Below are positions 39,287 through 48,235 of a DNA stretch of 64,000 nt, piece after piece (the first letter of the stretch is position 1; each line of letters opens with the position of its first letter). The position numbers and the translations under genes are program-made. The stretch is from Halovibrio salipaludis (lineage in GTDB: Bacteria; Pseudomonadota; Gammaproteobacteria; Pseudomonadales; Oleiphilaceae), in assembly GCF_002286965.1 (NCBI RefSeq), contig NZ_NSKD01000003.1, positions 310,001 through 374,000 of the forward strand, given 5' to 3'. The notes under the pieces were generated by a model that was not told the DNA's origin, did no database searches, and saw only the letters and a list, made by a program, of their open reading frames with translations.

Positions 39287-40248
39287 AGCGCCCCGGCCAG
39301 TTCCTCAAGCCCCTGGTCACGGCTCACGTCGGCCGCATTCAGGGGCAGCTGGATCAGGGTCATGCCGGGGAAGGCCTGACGTGTCGCCGCGATGTGATCC
39401 GCTTCGGACTCGCGGCGCTGGCGGGCAAAATCGCCGTCCGCGCTTTCAGGCAGGACGCGGTTGAGGATGAGCGTATCCACCCGGACGTTCACCTCTTCCA
39501 GGGTCGCCACCATGCGACGGGTTTCCTCCCGTGACAGGCGATCCGGATTAAGGACCGGAATGAACCGGGTCCGGTTCGGATCCCTCAGGCGATCCCGCAT
39601 TGCCATGTAGCGATCCCGGCGCTCCGCCAGAATCCGCGCGGCCCGATCCTCAGGGCTTCCCTCCGACCCCTGCAGCGCACTGCTGGTATCCACCGCCTCC
39701 CGGCGTTTTTCCAGAAGCGCCTCCGTCCAGGTGCGCATGACCTCCGGCAACTGCAACAGTTGAAGCGTATGGCCCGTAGGCGCGGTATCGAACACGATCC
39801 GGTCGTACCGGTTCTCATTCCCAAGGGTCAGGCGCACCAGTTCATCCAGCAGGGCCGCCTCCTCGGCACCCGGCGCCCCGGCCGCAAGCGAAGCCTGGCG
39901 TTCCGCCGCCTCGCGCACCTCCGGGCTGGCCAGGTCGCGCAGGTTCTCACGCACCTGACTGATGTAATTCTCGAGGGCCCTGGCGGGATCCAGCTCCAGC
40001 GCTTCCACGCCTTCGGCGACCCGCTTGGGGGATGGTCCCAGGGAGACCAGCCATAGATCCCCCAGGGAGTGGGCCGGATCCGTGGAAATGACCAGCACCC
40101 TTTCCCCCTCACGCCCCCTGGCAAGGGCATAAGCGGACGCACAGGTGGTCTTGCCCACGCCTCCCTTGCCGCCGAAGAACACCAGCCGCGCGCCCCCGCC
40201 GGTATCCACCGGTGCGGCTTTACGGCCGAAGAGGCGCCCTAGCAGCAA
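39283..40248 (-). CDS. ArsA/GET3-family ATPase
   Basis: 321 aa with the start chosen here. Deviant Walker A FFGGKGGVGKTTCA, VISTDPAHSLGDLW switch, and DTAPTGHTLQLLQLPEVM, all typical of ArsA/GET3 ATPases. Only one ATPase half, no Cys triad of arsenite pumps and no arsB/arsC nearby, so arsenic export is unlikely. The frame is open to an ATG at 40296. I prefer TTG 40248, which has GGAGGG six bases upstream and overlaps the end of the Cys-Cys-tail gene by 10 nt (coupling). Confidence 0.85.
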   Translation of the reverse strand: MLLGRLFGRKAAPVDTGGGARLVFFGGKGGVGKTTCASAYALARGREGERVLVISTDPAHSLGDLWLVSLGPSPKRVAEGVEALELDPARALENYISQVRENLRDLASPEVREAAERQASLAAGAPGAEEAALLDELVRLTLGNENRYDRIVFDTAPTGHTLQLLQLPEVMRTWTEALLEKRREAVDTSSALQGSEGSPEDRAARILAERRDRYMAMRDRLRDPNRTRFIPVLNPDRLSREETRRMVATLEEVNVRVDTLILNRVLPESADGDFARQRRESEADHIAATRQAFPGMTLIQLPLNAADVSRDQGLEELAGAL

Positions 40249-40499
40249 CGGAAGCCCTCCAGCGGGGAATGCTCCATGCCCATGCGCTGGTGCCATTCAT
40301 GGAAGTCCTCCAGCATGAAGGGCACCAGTTCGAGGGTGTAGAAGGCCGCCGGATTGGGCACGCCCAGTGACTCGGACAGCACCATGAGCCGGAACAGATC
40401 GTCCCTGCGGCGCTGGGCACGGCGTTCAATCCGGCGATACGGCGCCTGGTACATCTCGTCGTAGAACGCGAACAGGCGCCGCAGCCCTTCCCTAATCAT
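40239..40499 (-). CDS. Small protein ending in Cys-Cys ('cory-CC-star' type)
   Basis: 86 aa, rich in Arg and aromatic residues, ending GFRCC followed directly by the stop. I recall an NCBI family named cory-CC-star for small proteins with an invariant C-terminal Cys-Cys, and this fits. It overlaps cstA upstream by 8 nt and the ArsA-like ATPase downstream, making a tight three-gene unit. Function unknown; the terminal thiol pair could bind a metal or be a handle for the GET3-like ATPase (inference). Confidence 0.75.
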   Translation of the reverse strand: MIREGLRRLFAFYDEMYQAPYRRIERRAQRRRDDLFRLMVLSESLGVPNPAAFYTLELVPFMLEDFHEWHQRMGMEHSPLEGFRCC

Positions 40500-42186
40500 T
40501 GTCCGTATCCAGTAGTTCGGAGGGATCGCGCTTCTGGCGCACCGCGTTGATCCCTTCCAGAATCAGCCAGATGTTGAGCACGAAGATCAAACCACCGATC
40601 ACCACCAGCAGCATGTTGCCCTCCCGCAGGTAGGTGCCGATGTTGATGATCATGCTCCAGATGGTCATCACGCCCACAAACAGGAACGGCACCAGGCTGT
40701 AGATGATGGGACGCTTCAGGTGCCAGAGGATGAGCGTCAGGACCAGCAGCGACAGTCCGGCTGTGAGCTGGTTGGTGGTGCCGAACAGCGGCCAGAGCAC
40801 CATACCCCCGGCCCCTGGATTCGAGGGATCGGCGAAGAACGCCAACGCAGCACAACTCAGGAAAACCAGAACGGTCGCGAAGTTGATGTTGCCCAGGGCT
40901 GGCATCCGGTACTGGCGACCGATTTCACCCAGGATGAACCGCTGCAGGCGCATGCTGGTATCCAGGGTGGTCGCAGCGAATGCCACCACCATCATGGACA
41001 TGAAGGTGGTCGCCACTTCCACGGGAATACCAAGCTGGTTCACATGGTTACCGGCCCCTTCCACGAAAGCCGCAATCCCCTGGCTGCTGGCCTCGGCCCA
41101 TGAACCGTAATGCTCGTTCCAGTCCCCTACGGTGGCAAAGCCGGCAGCCGTTGCCAGGATGGCCGCAACCGCCAGCAGCCCCTCGCCTGTGGACCCCAGG
41201 TAGCCCACAAACCGGGCATCCGTCTCGTGTGCCAGCTGTTTGGAGGAAGTGCCGGAACTGACCAGCCCGTGGAACCCGGAAATCGCACCACAGGCGATGG
41301 TCACGAACAGCAGCGGCAGCAGCGGTGGCGCATCATCGGGAACGGCCGTGTTGTACATCGGCGCCACAATCTCGGGTTGCCCGATGAACACACCCAGATA
41401 GACCAGCGCGAGGCAGATGAACAGCAGATGCGAGTTGATGAAGTCCCTGGGCTGAAGCAGCAGCCAGACCGGCAGGCGTGAGGCAATGGCGCCGTAACCC
41501 AGCATGATCAGCACCCACCAGGCGGTGCTGGAATAGCCCCCCATCTGCTCGGGCAGCCCCAGCGGCGCGAGTGTGCCGGCGTAAACCAGGAACAGCAGCA
41601 GGATGAGCCCGGCCAGCGACGGCAGCAGGATGTGCCAGTTGTGACGGTAGACCAGGACACCAATGGTGATGGCGATCGGAATCTGCAGCCAGTACGGCAG
41701 CACACTCTCTGGAAAGGTGGAGAAAAGCGTGCCGATGGCCACGGCAAAGACCGCATTCACCATCAACAGCAGGAAGAAGATGATCAGCAGGAAAAGCATC
41801 AGCGCCCGCGGGCTGATGACATTGCGGGCGATCACGCCCACCGACTGGCCGCGGTTTCGGACGGATGCCCAGAGCGTGCCGAAGTCATGGATGCCGGCCA
41901 TGAATACCGTGCCGATCAGCACCCACGCCAGGGCCGGTCCCCAGCCCCAGATCATCGCAATGGCGGGCCCGATGATGGGCGCGGCACCCGCCACGGACGT
42001 GAAGTGATGGCCCCAGAGGATGAACTTGTTGGTGGGGACGAAATCCACACTGTCTTCATAGCGACGCGCCGGAGTGCGGTAGTCCGGGCTCAGCTGAAAC
42101 AGGCGTTCAGCAAGAAAGCGGGAGTAATAGCGGTAACCCAGGAAAAAGACGGCGAACGCCATCAATGCCATCAGCCAGCTTGTCAC
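40492..42186 (-). CDS. cstA: CstA-family pyruvate/peptide transporter
   Basis: 564 aa, about fifteen membrane helices. Signature DFVPTNKFILWGHHFTSVAG and GPALAWVLIGTVFMAGIHDF near the N-terminus; ISGFHGLVSSGTSSKQLAHE in the middle. CstA proteins import pyruvate (and were first linked to peptides) under carbon limitation. GTG start at 42186 with AGGAGG five bases upstream. Heads the cstA / Cys-Cys-tail / ArsA-like unit. Confidence 0.93.
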   Translation of the reverse strand: MTSWLMALMAFAVFFLGYRYYSRFLAERLFQLSPDYRTPARRYEDSVDFVPTNKFILWGHHFTSVAGAAPIIGPAIAMIWGWGPALAWVLIGTVFMAGIHDFGTLWASVRNRGQSVGVIARNVISPRALMLFLLIIFFLLLMVNAVFAVAIGTLFSTFPESVLPYWLQIPIAITIGVLVYRHNWHILLPSLAGLILLLFLVYAGTLAPLGLPEQMGGYSSTAWWVLIMLGYGAIASRLPVWLLLQPRDFINSHLLFICLALVYLGVFIGQPEIVAPMYNTAVPDDAPPLLPLLFVTIACGAISGFHGLVSSGTSSKQLAHETDARFVGYLGSTGEGLLAVAAILATAAGFATVGDWNEHYGSWAEASSQGIAAFVEGAGNHVNQLGIPVEVATTFMSMMVVAFAATTLDTSMRLQRFILGEIGRQYRMPALGNINFATVLVFLSCAALAFFADPSNPGAGGMVLWPLFGTTNQLTAGLSLLVLTLILWHLKRPIIYSLVPFLFVGVMTIWSMIINIGTYLREGNMLLVVIGGLIFVLNIWLILEGINAVRQKRDPSELLDTDND

Positions 42187-42271
42187 GGAATCCTCCTGCG
42201 GTACCCAGTGAGTGGCGTTACAAGACGGTCTGAAACCTTAACCGCTGAGGCGGCGGGTGTACAGGCCGCCT

Positions 42272-42300
42272 CTTGAAACCACGGTTTCCGCCCTGCATCT
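42272..42300 (+). promoter_or_regulatory. Sigma-32 (heat-shock) promoter for hsp20
   Basis: CTTGAAA at 42272-42278, 14-base spacer, CTGCATCT at 42293-42300, resembling CTTGAAA / CCCCATNT. About 50 bases before the hsp20 ATG. Confidence 0.7.
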
Positions 42301-42351
42301 ACAAAAATAGAAGGTCATGATGAATCCGTCAGAGTCAGAGGAGGTGACGCT

Positions 42352-42912
42352 ATGGACCTGAAAAAAATCTCCCCGTGGAACTGGTTCCGGAAGGAACAGG
42401 AGCAGGCCCGTGAACAACAGAACATGAACGCTGTACCGGCCACCCGGGAAGGCGGATCACAACCCGTAAGCAGTGATCCGGTCACAAGCCTGCACGACCG
42501 GATGGATCGCCTCTTTGATGATTTCTACCGCCAGTTCGGCCTTTCCCAGTGGCCAGCGCTGGGTGGCGGCATCACGGAGGATTTCTTCCGGCCGTCGGTG
42601 GACATCAAGGAGAGCGACAGACACTACACCCTGCACGTGGATATGCCCGGTGTTGAAAAGGATGACGTGAAAGTCGAGTTGGAGGGGGACGTCCTCGTCA
42701 TCCGGGGTGAGAAACAACAGGAACGGGACGACAGCGACGACAACTACCATTTCGTCGAGCGCCGCTACGGCGCCTTCCAGCGGATCCTGGATCTGCCCGC
42801 GGACGCCAGAGCCGATGACCTCCGGGCGAAGTTCCGCAACGGTGTACTGACCATCACCATTGGCCGTGATCCGGAACAGGCCGGAAGCTCGCGGCGGATC
42901 GAAGTGGAGTAA
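42352..42912 (+). CDS. Hsp20/alpha-crystallin small heat-shock protein
   Basis: 186 aa ATP-independent holdase. Variable N-terminal arm (1-80), alpha-crystallin domain from about 83 (PSVDIKESDRHYTLHVDMPG, VEKDDVKVELEGDVLVIRGE) to FRNGVLTITIGRD. Near-perfect Shine-Dalgarno AGGAGGTGA. Own sigma-32-type promoter and terminator, so a single-gene heat-shock unit. Confidence 0.94.
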   Translation: MDLKKISPWNWFRKEQEQAREQQNMNAVPATREGGSQPVSSDPVTSLHDRMDRLFDDFYRQFGLSQWPALGGGITEDFFRPSVDIKESDRHYTLHVDMPGVEKDDVKVELEGDVLVIRGEKQQERDDSDDNYHFVERRYGAFQRILDLPADARADDLRAKFRNGVLTITIGRDPEQAGSSRRIEVE

Positions 42913-42936
42913 CGCGGGTACAGGACCCGCAACGAC

Positions 42937-42965
42937 AAAGGGGCTCCCGTGGGAGCCCCTTTTTT
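42937..42965 (+). terminator. Rho-independent terminator shared by hsp20 and gabT
   Basis: Stem GGGGCTCCC / GGGAGCCCC with GT loop, T6 on the plus strand and a weaker T3 on the minus strand; may act for both convergent genes. Confidence 0.9.
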
Positions 42966-42984
42966 ACGATCCTGGAGCAGGTGC

Positions 42985-44262
42985 TCAGCCGTGAACTTCG
43001 GCCAGCGCCTCCTCGATCATGCCCAGACCTTCCTCGAGAACCTCGTTCTCAATGGTCACCGGCATCAGGAATCGCAGCGTGTTGCCATACATGCCACAGC
43101 TCAACAGGATCAGGCCCTTCTCCTTGACCTTGCCCACGATGGCAGCCGCCATCTCGGCATCCGGCTCGTGGCTGTCGCGGCTCTTCACCAGTTCGAAGGC
43201 CGCCATGGCGCCGACACGGCGCACGTTGTCCACGTGCGGGAAACGGCGGTGCCAGTCGTTGAAGCGCTCCTCGAGGCGCGCGCCCAGGGCACGGCTCTTG
43301 CCAAGGATGTCCTCTTCCTCGAACACATCAATAGCCGCGTTGGCCGCCGCGCACGCCAGGGGGTTACCGGTGTAGGTGCCCCCCAGGGAGTTGCCGCCGG
43401 AGCTGTCCATAATGTGGTCGGTGCCCACCACGGCGGAGATCGGCATGCCGTCGGCCATGCTCTTGGCCATGGTCATCATGTCCGGCTCAACACCGCTGTG
43501 CTCGATGGCGAACATCTTGCCGGTACGGCCGAAACCGGACTGGACCTCGTCCACGATCATGCGGATACCGTGCTCATCACAGATGGAGCGGATCTTCTGC
43601 AGGAACTCCGGCGACGCGGCGTAGAAACCGCCCTCGCCCAGAACCGGCTCAATAACGATGGCAGCGGTGTGCTGGGGCGCGGAGTCCGCCTTGAAGGTGG
43701 CCTCAAGGCCGCGCAGGGCTTCCTCTTCGCTCACGCCGTGATACGGCACCGGATAGGGTGCGCGGAAGACACCGCCCGGCATGGGGCCGAAATCGGTCTG
43801 ATAGGGGTGGACCTTGCCGTTCATCGCCATGGTCATGAAGGTCCGCCCATGATAGCCGCCGGTAAAGCAGATGACGTTGCTGCGCCCGGTACTGGAACGC
43901 GCGATCTTGACGGCGTTTTCCAGGGCTTCGGCTCCGGAGTTGGCCAGGAAGACCTTGCCGTGGCCGCGCACCGGCACGATGTTGCTCAGCTTCTCGGCCA
44001 GCTGCACGTAGGGCGCGTAGGGCATGACGGTCTGGCAGGTATGCATCAGCTTGTCGAGCTGGCCCTTGACCGCTTCAACCACCCGGGGATGGCGATGCCC
44101 CAGGTTGAGGACGCCGATGCCCCCGGCAAAGTCAATCATGCGCTTGCCGTCCGCGTCCCAGAGCACGGCGTTTTCCGCGTGATCGGCGAACTGCTTGTTG
44201 GGGCTGGCACCGCCAGCGGCAACGTATTTCTCCTTCAGAGCCTGAAGCTGCTCGTTGTTCAT
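42985..44262 (-). CDS. gabT: 4-aminobutyrate aminotransferase
   Basis: Class III PLP aminotransferase, 425 aa, converting GABA to succinic semialdehyde. MIDFAGGIGVLNLGHRHP, VFLANSGAEALENAVKIAR, IVDEVQSGFGRTGKMFAIEH, and the PLP-binding Lys in MTMAKSMADGMPISAV. Substrate specificity inferred from overall resemblance to GabT; ornithine- or other omega-aminotransferase remains possible. No gabD next to it. Confidence 0.9.
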   Translation of the reverse strand: MNNEQLQALKEKYVAAGGASPNKQFADHAENAVLWDADGKRMIDFAGGIGVLNLGHRHPRVVEAVKGQLDKLMHTCQTVMPYAPYVQLAEKLSNIVPVRGHGKVFLANSGAEALENAVKIARSSTGRSNVICFTGGYHGRTFMTMAMNGKVHPYQTDFGPMPGGVFRAPYPVPYHGVSEEEALRGLEATFKADSAPQHTAAIVIEPVLGEGGFYAASPEFLQKIRSICDEHGIRMIVDEVQSGFGRTGKMFAIEHSGVEPDMMTMAKSMADGMPISAVVGTDHIMDSSGGNSLGGTYTGNPLACAAANAAIDVFEEEDILGKSRALGARLEERFNDWHRRFPHVDNVRRVGAMAAFELVKSRDSHEPDAEMAAAIVGKVKEKGLILLSCGMYGNTLRFLMPVTIENEVLEEGLGMIEEALAEVHG

Positions 44263-44337
44263 CGAATCTCTCCCTCCGGGAATTTGGGGATAGGAACCCT
44301 GATAGTATGCAGGCTCGCCCGCCGTTTTTCCACGGGC

Positions 44338-46824
44338 TCAGTCTTCCAGTCGCCGTAACAGTAGCATGGGCGAGACGTTCAGCACCGGTGACAGCTGCCA
44401 GCGCCCCATCAGCGCCAGAACCAGCGCGCTGACCGCCGGAAGCACCAGCCAGAGCTCCGCGTGCAGCCGGAAGCTGCCCTCGAACAGCCGGTACTGCAGC
44501 GCCCACACCGCCAGCTCCGCCGCCAGGACCCCGAGGAATCCCGCAATCAGCCCCATGAGCGCGAACTCCAGCATGCTGCTGCCCACCAGCAGTCCCCGCC
44601 GCGCACCCAGGGTCCGCAGCAGGGCGCCCTCGCGCTGGCGTGCGCCCAGGGTGGCACTGACCACGGCCGCCATCACCAGCAGCGCTGACACCAGGATCAT
44701 GCTCAAAAGGGCCTCCATGGCCCGCGTCACCTGGGCGATGATGCTCCGGATGCGCTCGATGAAGTGGTCCACCTCCAGGATCGACACTGCCGGAAACTGG
44801 CGACCCAGCTCATTGAGCAGACCCTTCCGCCCCTCCTCCAAGTGGAAGCTGGTCAGCCAGGTGGCGGAGAGGTTATCCAGCTTGCCCGGCGCGAACACCA
44901 TGAAGAAGTTCGGCCGCATGCTCTCCCACTGCACACTGCGCACACTGCGTACCGGCGCCGTGACCTGCTGTCCCCCGATCCGGAACGTCAGCTCATCGCC
45001 CATCGACAGCCCCATTTCCTCGAACAGCTCAGCCTCAACCGAGACGCCCTCGCCACCGGTGTCATCCCACCACTGACCCCGCTCCAGACGGTTGTCCGAA
45101 GGCAGCTCAGCCATCCAGGTCAGGTTCAGGTCCCGGTTCAGAGCGCCGATCTCGTCGTGTTTGGAGACGGCCTGGCGCACCGGCTCGCCATTGATCCGCA
45201 CCAGTCGGCCGCGGACCATGGGGTACAGGGCCTCAAAGCTCATGCCATGCGCTTCGAGGAAGTCGCCCACGGCATCCACTTTTTCCGGCGCGATATTGAT
45301 CAGGAAGTGGTTGGGCGCGTCTTCCGGAAGCTGGCGGTGCCAGTCCTCCAGCAACGCGGAGCGGGTGAGGAAGAGTGTCGCCGCCAGCATCAGAACCATG
45401 GCAAAGACCGACATCTGGGCCAGACCGGAGCGCCGGTGGCGGTACAGGGCCACCAGTGCCAGCCGCCAGGCGCGATTGCCACCGCGGATGCGCCCGAGAA
45501 TGCTGACGATGCCCGCGGAAAGCAGTGTCAGCACCGCCAGCAACGCAGCCAGCCCCCCGAGCAGCGCCAGCACCAGCCAGACTTCACCGCTGTAGAACCA
45601 CAGCAGACCGAATATGGCGACCACCGCAACCGTCAGGTCCAGTACTACCCAGCGTCCCTGTTCCCCCGGCGCCGCCCGCAGCACCTGCATGGCGGTAACG
45701 CGACGAAGGCGCCGTATGGGCGGCCAGGCAAAGGCGAACAGGGCCACGAAGGCGGTGACCAGCGCCGGCAGCAGTGCCGCCGGGCTCACCTGCCAGGCCA
45801 CCGGCTCCTCGAGAAAGCGGTTGGCGATATGGGCCAGAACCGCGAACAGCGGCAACGCGAGTAACAGGCCGAGGCCAGTACCAACCAGACCCCAGAGCCC
45901 CAGGCGCAACAGGTAGAGCCGGCCGATGGTACGTCCGTCCAGCCCCAGGGTCTTGAGCAGTGCGACGGTGTCGCGCTGGCCCAGAGCATACTGGCGGCTG
46001 GCAACAGCCACCGCGACCGCCGCCAGAAGCACCGCCAGGCTGCCCCCCAGCAGCAGGAAGCGCTCCGCCCGGTCCAGGGCATCCGAGACACCGGCCTGGC
46101 CATCCTCAACACTGCGCCAGCGCTGCCCTTCGCTGAGCTGCGGTTCAAGCCATTCATGAAAGCCGCTGAGCTGCGACGCCGTACCGGCGTAAAGGTCCCG
46201 ATAGGTCAGGCGGCTGCCCGGCTGCACCACCCCGGCCGCCTCAACATCCGCGTGATGCATCATCACCCTCGGTGCCAGTGCTGCCAGGTCAAAACCGGCA
46301 TCCGGGGAGCGCACCAGAACACCGGTAATACGCAGGCGCACGTCACCGACACCGACGCGGTCTCCGGGCGCCACATCCAGCAGCCTCAGAAGGCGCGAGT
46401 TCACCCATATCCCGCCTTCCTGCGGGCCATGATCCACCATACGGCGCGATTCGCCGGGCGCATCCTGGATCTCAACCTCACCGCGCAGGGGGTAATCGCC
46501 ATCCACGGCCCGCACGCGTACCAGTTCCATGTCCTTCCCACCCTGGAGCATGGTGGCAAACGAGATCTGGCGGGCGGTGGCCAGCCCCCGTTTCTCCGCC
46601 TCGCTCCGGAAAGCCTCCGGCAGTGGATGGGAGGACGCCAGCTGACGGTCCGCGGCCAGGAAACTGGTGGCCGAGGTCATGATGGTGCGCTGCAGGTGGT
46701 CCGCGAACAGCCCAATGGTCGCCACAATCCCCACGGCCACCATTAGCGAGGCCAGCATCACCCGCACATCCCGCTGGCGCCAGTCCCGCCGCGAGAGCCA
46801 CCCGAGCCGGTGAAGACCGCTCAT
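44338..46824 (-). CDS. FtsX-like ABC transporter permease (YbbP type)
   Basis: 828 aa with the MacB/FtsX-type layout of the YbbP group: an N-terminal helix followed by a large periplasmic domain, several central helices (about 255-480), a second soluble domain, and a C-terminal helix bundle (about 685-810). Start overlaps the end of the ATPase gene (ATGA, 46821-46824). Located beside a divergent tesA-type gene, the same neighbourhood as ybbA-ybbP-tesA in enterobacteria. Exported substrate unknown. Confidence 0.9.
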   Translation of the reverse strand: MSGLHRLGWLSRRDWRQRDVRVMLASLMVAVGIVATIGLFADHLQRTIMTSATSFLAADRQLASSHPLPEAFRSEAEKRGLATARQISFATMLQGGKDMELVRVRAVDGDYPLRGEVEIQDAPGESRRMVDHGPQEGGIWVNSRLLRLLDVAPGDRVGVGDVRLRITGVLVRSPDAGFDLAALAPRVMMHHADVEAAGVVQPGSRLTYRDLYAGTASQLSGFHEWLEPQLSEGQRWRSVEDGQAGVSDALDRAERFLLLGGSLAVLLAAVAVAVASRQYALGQRDTVALLKTLGLDGRTIGRLYLLRLGLWGLVGTGLGLLLALPLFAVLAHIANRFLEEPVAWQVSPAALLPALVTAFVALFAFAWPPIRRLRRVTAMQVLRAAPGEQGRWVVLDLTVAVVAIFGLLWFYSGEVWLVLALLGGLAALLAVLTLLSAGIVSILGRIRGGNRAWRLALVALYRHRRSGLAQMSVFAMVLMLAATLFLTRSALLEDWHRQLPEDAPNHFLINIAPEKVDAVGDFLEAHGMSFEALYPMVRGRLVRINGEPVRQAVSKHDEIGALNRDLNLTWMAELPSDNRLERGQWWDDTGGEGVSVEAELFEEMGLSMGDELTFRIGGQQVTAPVRSVRSVQWESMRPNFFMVFAPGKLDNLSATWLTSFHLEEGRKGLLNELGRQFPAVSILEVDHFIERIRSIIAQVTRAMEALLSMILVSALLVMAAVVSATLGARQREGALLRTLGARRGLLVGSSMLEFALMGLIAGFLGVLAAELAVWALQYRLFEGSFRLHAELWLVLPAVSALVLALMGRWQLSPVLNVSPMLLLRRLED

Positions 46825-47522
46825 GAGGAAGGCTCCGCGGCTGCGTCGAGCAACCTGCCACCGTCCATGCGGATGCGCCTGTTGCAGCGCCCGGCCAGCT
46901 CCTCGTCGTGGGTCACCAGCACCAGGGTGGTGCCCTGCTCGGCGTTGAGCGCCATCAGCAGGTCTGCAACCTGCTGCCCCGTGGTCGTGTCCAGATTACC
47001 CGTGGGCTCATCGGCAAACAGCACCGCCGGGTTGGCGGCAAAGGCCCGTGCAATCGCCACGCGCTGCTGTTCACCCCCTGAAAGCTGACGGGGGGTGTGG
47101 CCCAGGCGTTCGCCCAGCCCCACACGCTCCAGCAGTTCCTTTGCCCGGCCCGAGGCATCACGTACATCACCAAGTTCCAGCGGCAGCAGAACGTTTTCCA
47201 GGGCACTCAGGGTGGGCAGCAGCTGGAAGGACTGGAACACGAAGCCCACCCGGTTGGCGCGATGCCGGGCCCGACTGTCCTCATCCATGGCACTGATGCG
47301 CTCACCGGCAAGGTCCACGGTTCCTGCAGAGGGCAGGTCCAGCCCCGCCAGGAGGCCCAGCAGCGTGGTCTTGCCCGAACCGGAGCGGCCCAGGATGGCG
47401 ACCGATTCCCCTGCTGCGACGCTGAGGTTGATGTCACTCAAAAGGGTCAGCGTCTCCGCCCCCACTTCCACCTGGTGACTCAGGTCCTGTGCCCTTATGA
47501 TTGCGTCAGTTGCCTCACTCAC
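46821..47522 (-). CDS. ABC transporter ATP-binding protein (YbbA/LolD type)
   Basis: 233 aa. Walker A LGRSGSGKTT, signature LSGGEQQRVAIARA, Walker B AVLFADEPTGNLD, H-loop LVLVTHD. LolD-like subfamily that pairs with FtsX-type permeases. GTG start at 47522 with GGAG upstream. The ATPase and permease genes overlap by 4 nt and must be co-translated. Confidence 0.93.
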   Translation of the reverse strand: MSEATDAIIRAQDLSHQVEVGAETLTLLSDINLSVAAGESVAILGRSGSGKTTLLGLLAGLDLPSAGTVDLAGERISAMDEDSRARHRANRVGFVFQSFQLLPTLSALENVLLPLELGDVRDASGRAKELLERVGLGERLGHTPRQLSGGEQQRVAIARAFAANPAVLFADEPTGNLDTTTGQQVADLLMALNAEQGTTLVLVTHDEELAGRCNRRIRMDGGRLLDAAAEPSS

Positions 47523-47632
47523 CCATGGTCTCCGGTTGGTCTATGACAGCTGTAAATCCTAATCGCCACACCTGGCGTGGTATACCCTCACTTAATACGC
47601 GCGAAAGCCTGCCCGGTTCATTCCTGCGGGCC

Positions 47633-48235
47633 ATGATGCTGGCTCTGATGGCCACCCTCCTCCCCGTACTGGCGCAGGCCAACACCCTGGTGGTCTACGG
47701 CGACAGCCTGAGCGCGGCCTACGGCATGGCTGAAGAGGACGGCTGGGTCAGCCTGCTGGAGGAGCGCATGACGCAGGAGGCACCGGAGTGGGACGTGGTC
47801 AACGCCAGCATCAGCGGCGAAACCACTGACGGCGGGCTGCGGCGGATCGACCGGATGCTGGAGTCCCAGTCCCCGGAGCTGGTCATACTGGAGCTCGGCG
47901 GCAACGACGGGCTGCGTGGTAAGGACCCGGCTACCATCCGCGCCAATCTCACCAGCATGGTTGAACGCATCCGCGCCGACGGTGCGAGGGTCCTGCTGGT
48001 GGGCATCGAAATCCCGCCCAACTACGGGCGCGCCTATACGGACGCGTTCCGCCAGCAGTACAGAACCCTTGCGGAAGACAAGGAGCTGGCCTTCATTCCC
48101 TTCCTGCTCGAGGCGATCCATGATCGGGAGGGCATGATGCAGGACGACGGCATCCACCCCACGGCCAAAGCCCAGCCGCTCATACGGGATCGCGTATGGG
48201 AGGCACTGCAGCCGCTGCTGGCGGAAACGGACTAG
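47633..48235 (+). CDS. tesA: GDSL esterase / thioesterase I (TesA)
   Basis: Periplasmic SGNH hydrolase acting on acyl-CoA and aryl/lysophospholipid esters. 200 aa from ATG 47633. Block I GDSLSAAYG (nucleophile Ser), GGNDGLRG, and the Asp-His pair in DDGIHPTA. Signal peptide ends at AQA. The frame is open to 47501 and an ATG at 47543 is an alternative; neither has a clear Shine-Dalgarno. Adjacent to the ybbA/ybbP-type genes as in enterobacteria. Shares CTAG stop bases with the convergent hydrolase. Confidence 0.9.
   Translation: MMLALMATLLPVLAQANTLVVYGDSLSAAYGMAEEDGWVSLLEERMTQEAPEWDVVNASISGETTDGGLRRIDRMLESQSPELVILELGGNDGLRGKDPATIRANLTSMVERIRADGARVLLVGIEIPPNYGRAYTDAFRQQYRTLAEDKELAFIPFLLEAIHDREGMMQDDGIHPTAKAQPLIRDRVWEALQPLLAETD

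Noticed and set aside
39283-40248. Arsenite efflux ATPase
   Set aside because: Single ATPase half, no arsB, arsC or arsR nearby, and linked instead to cstA.
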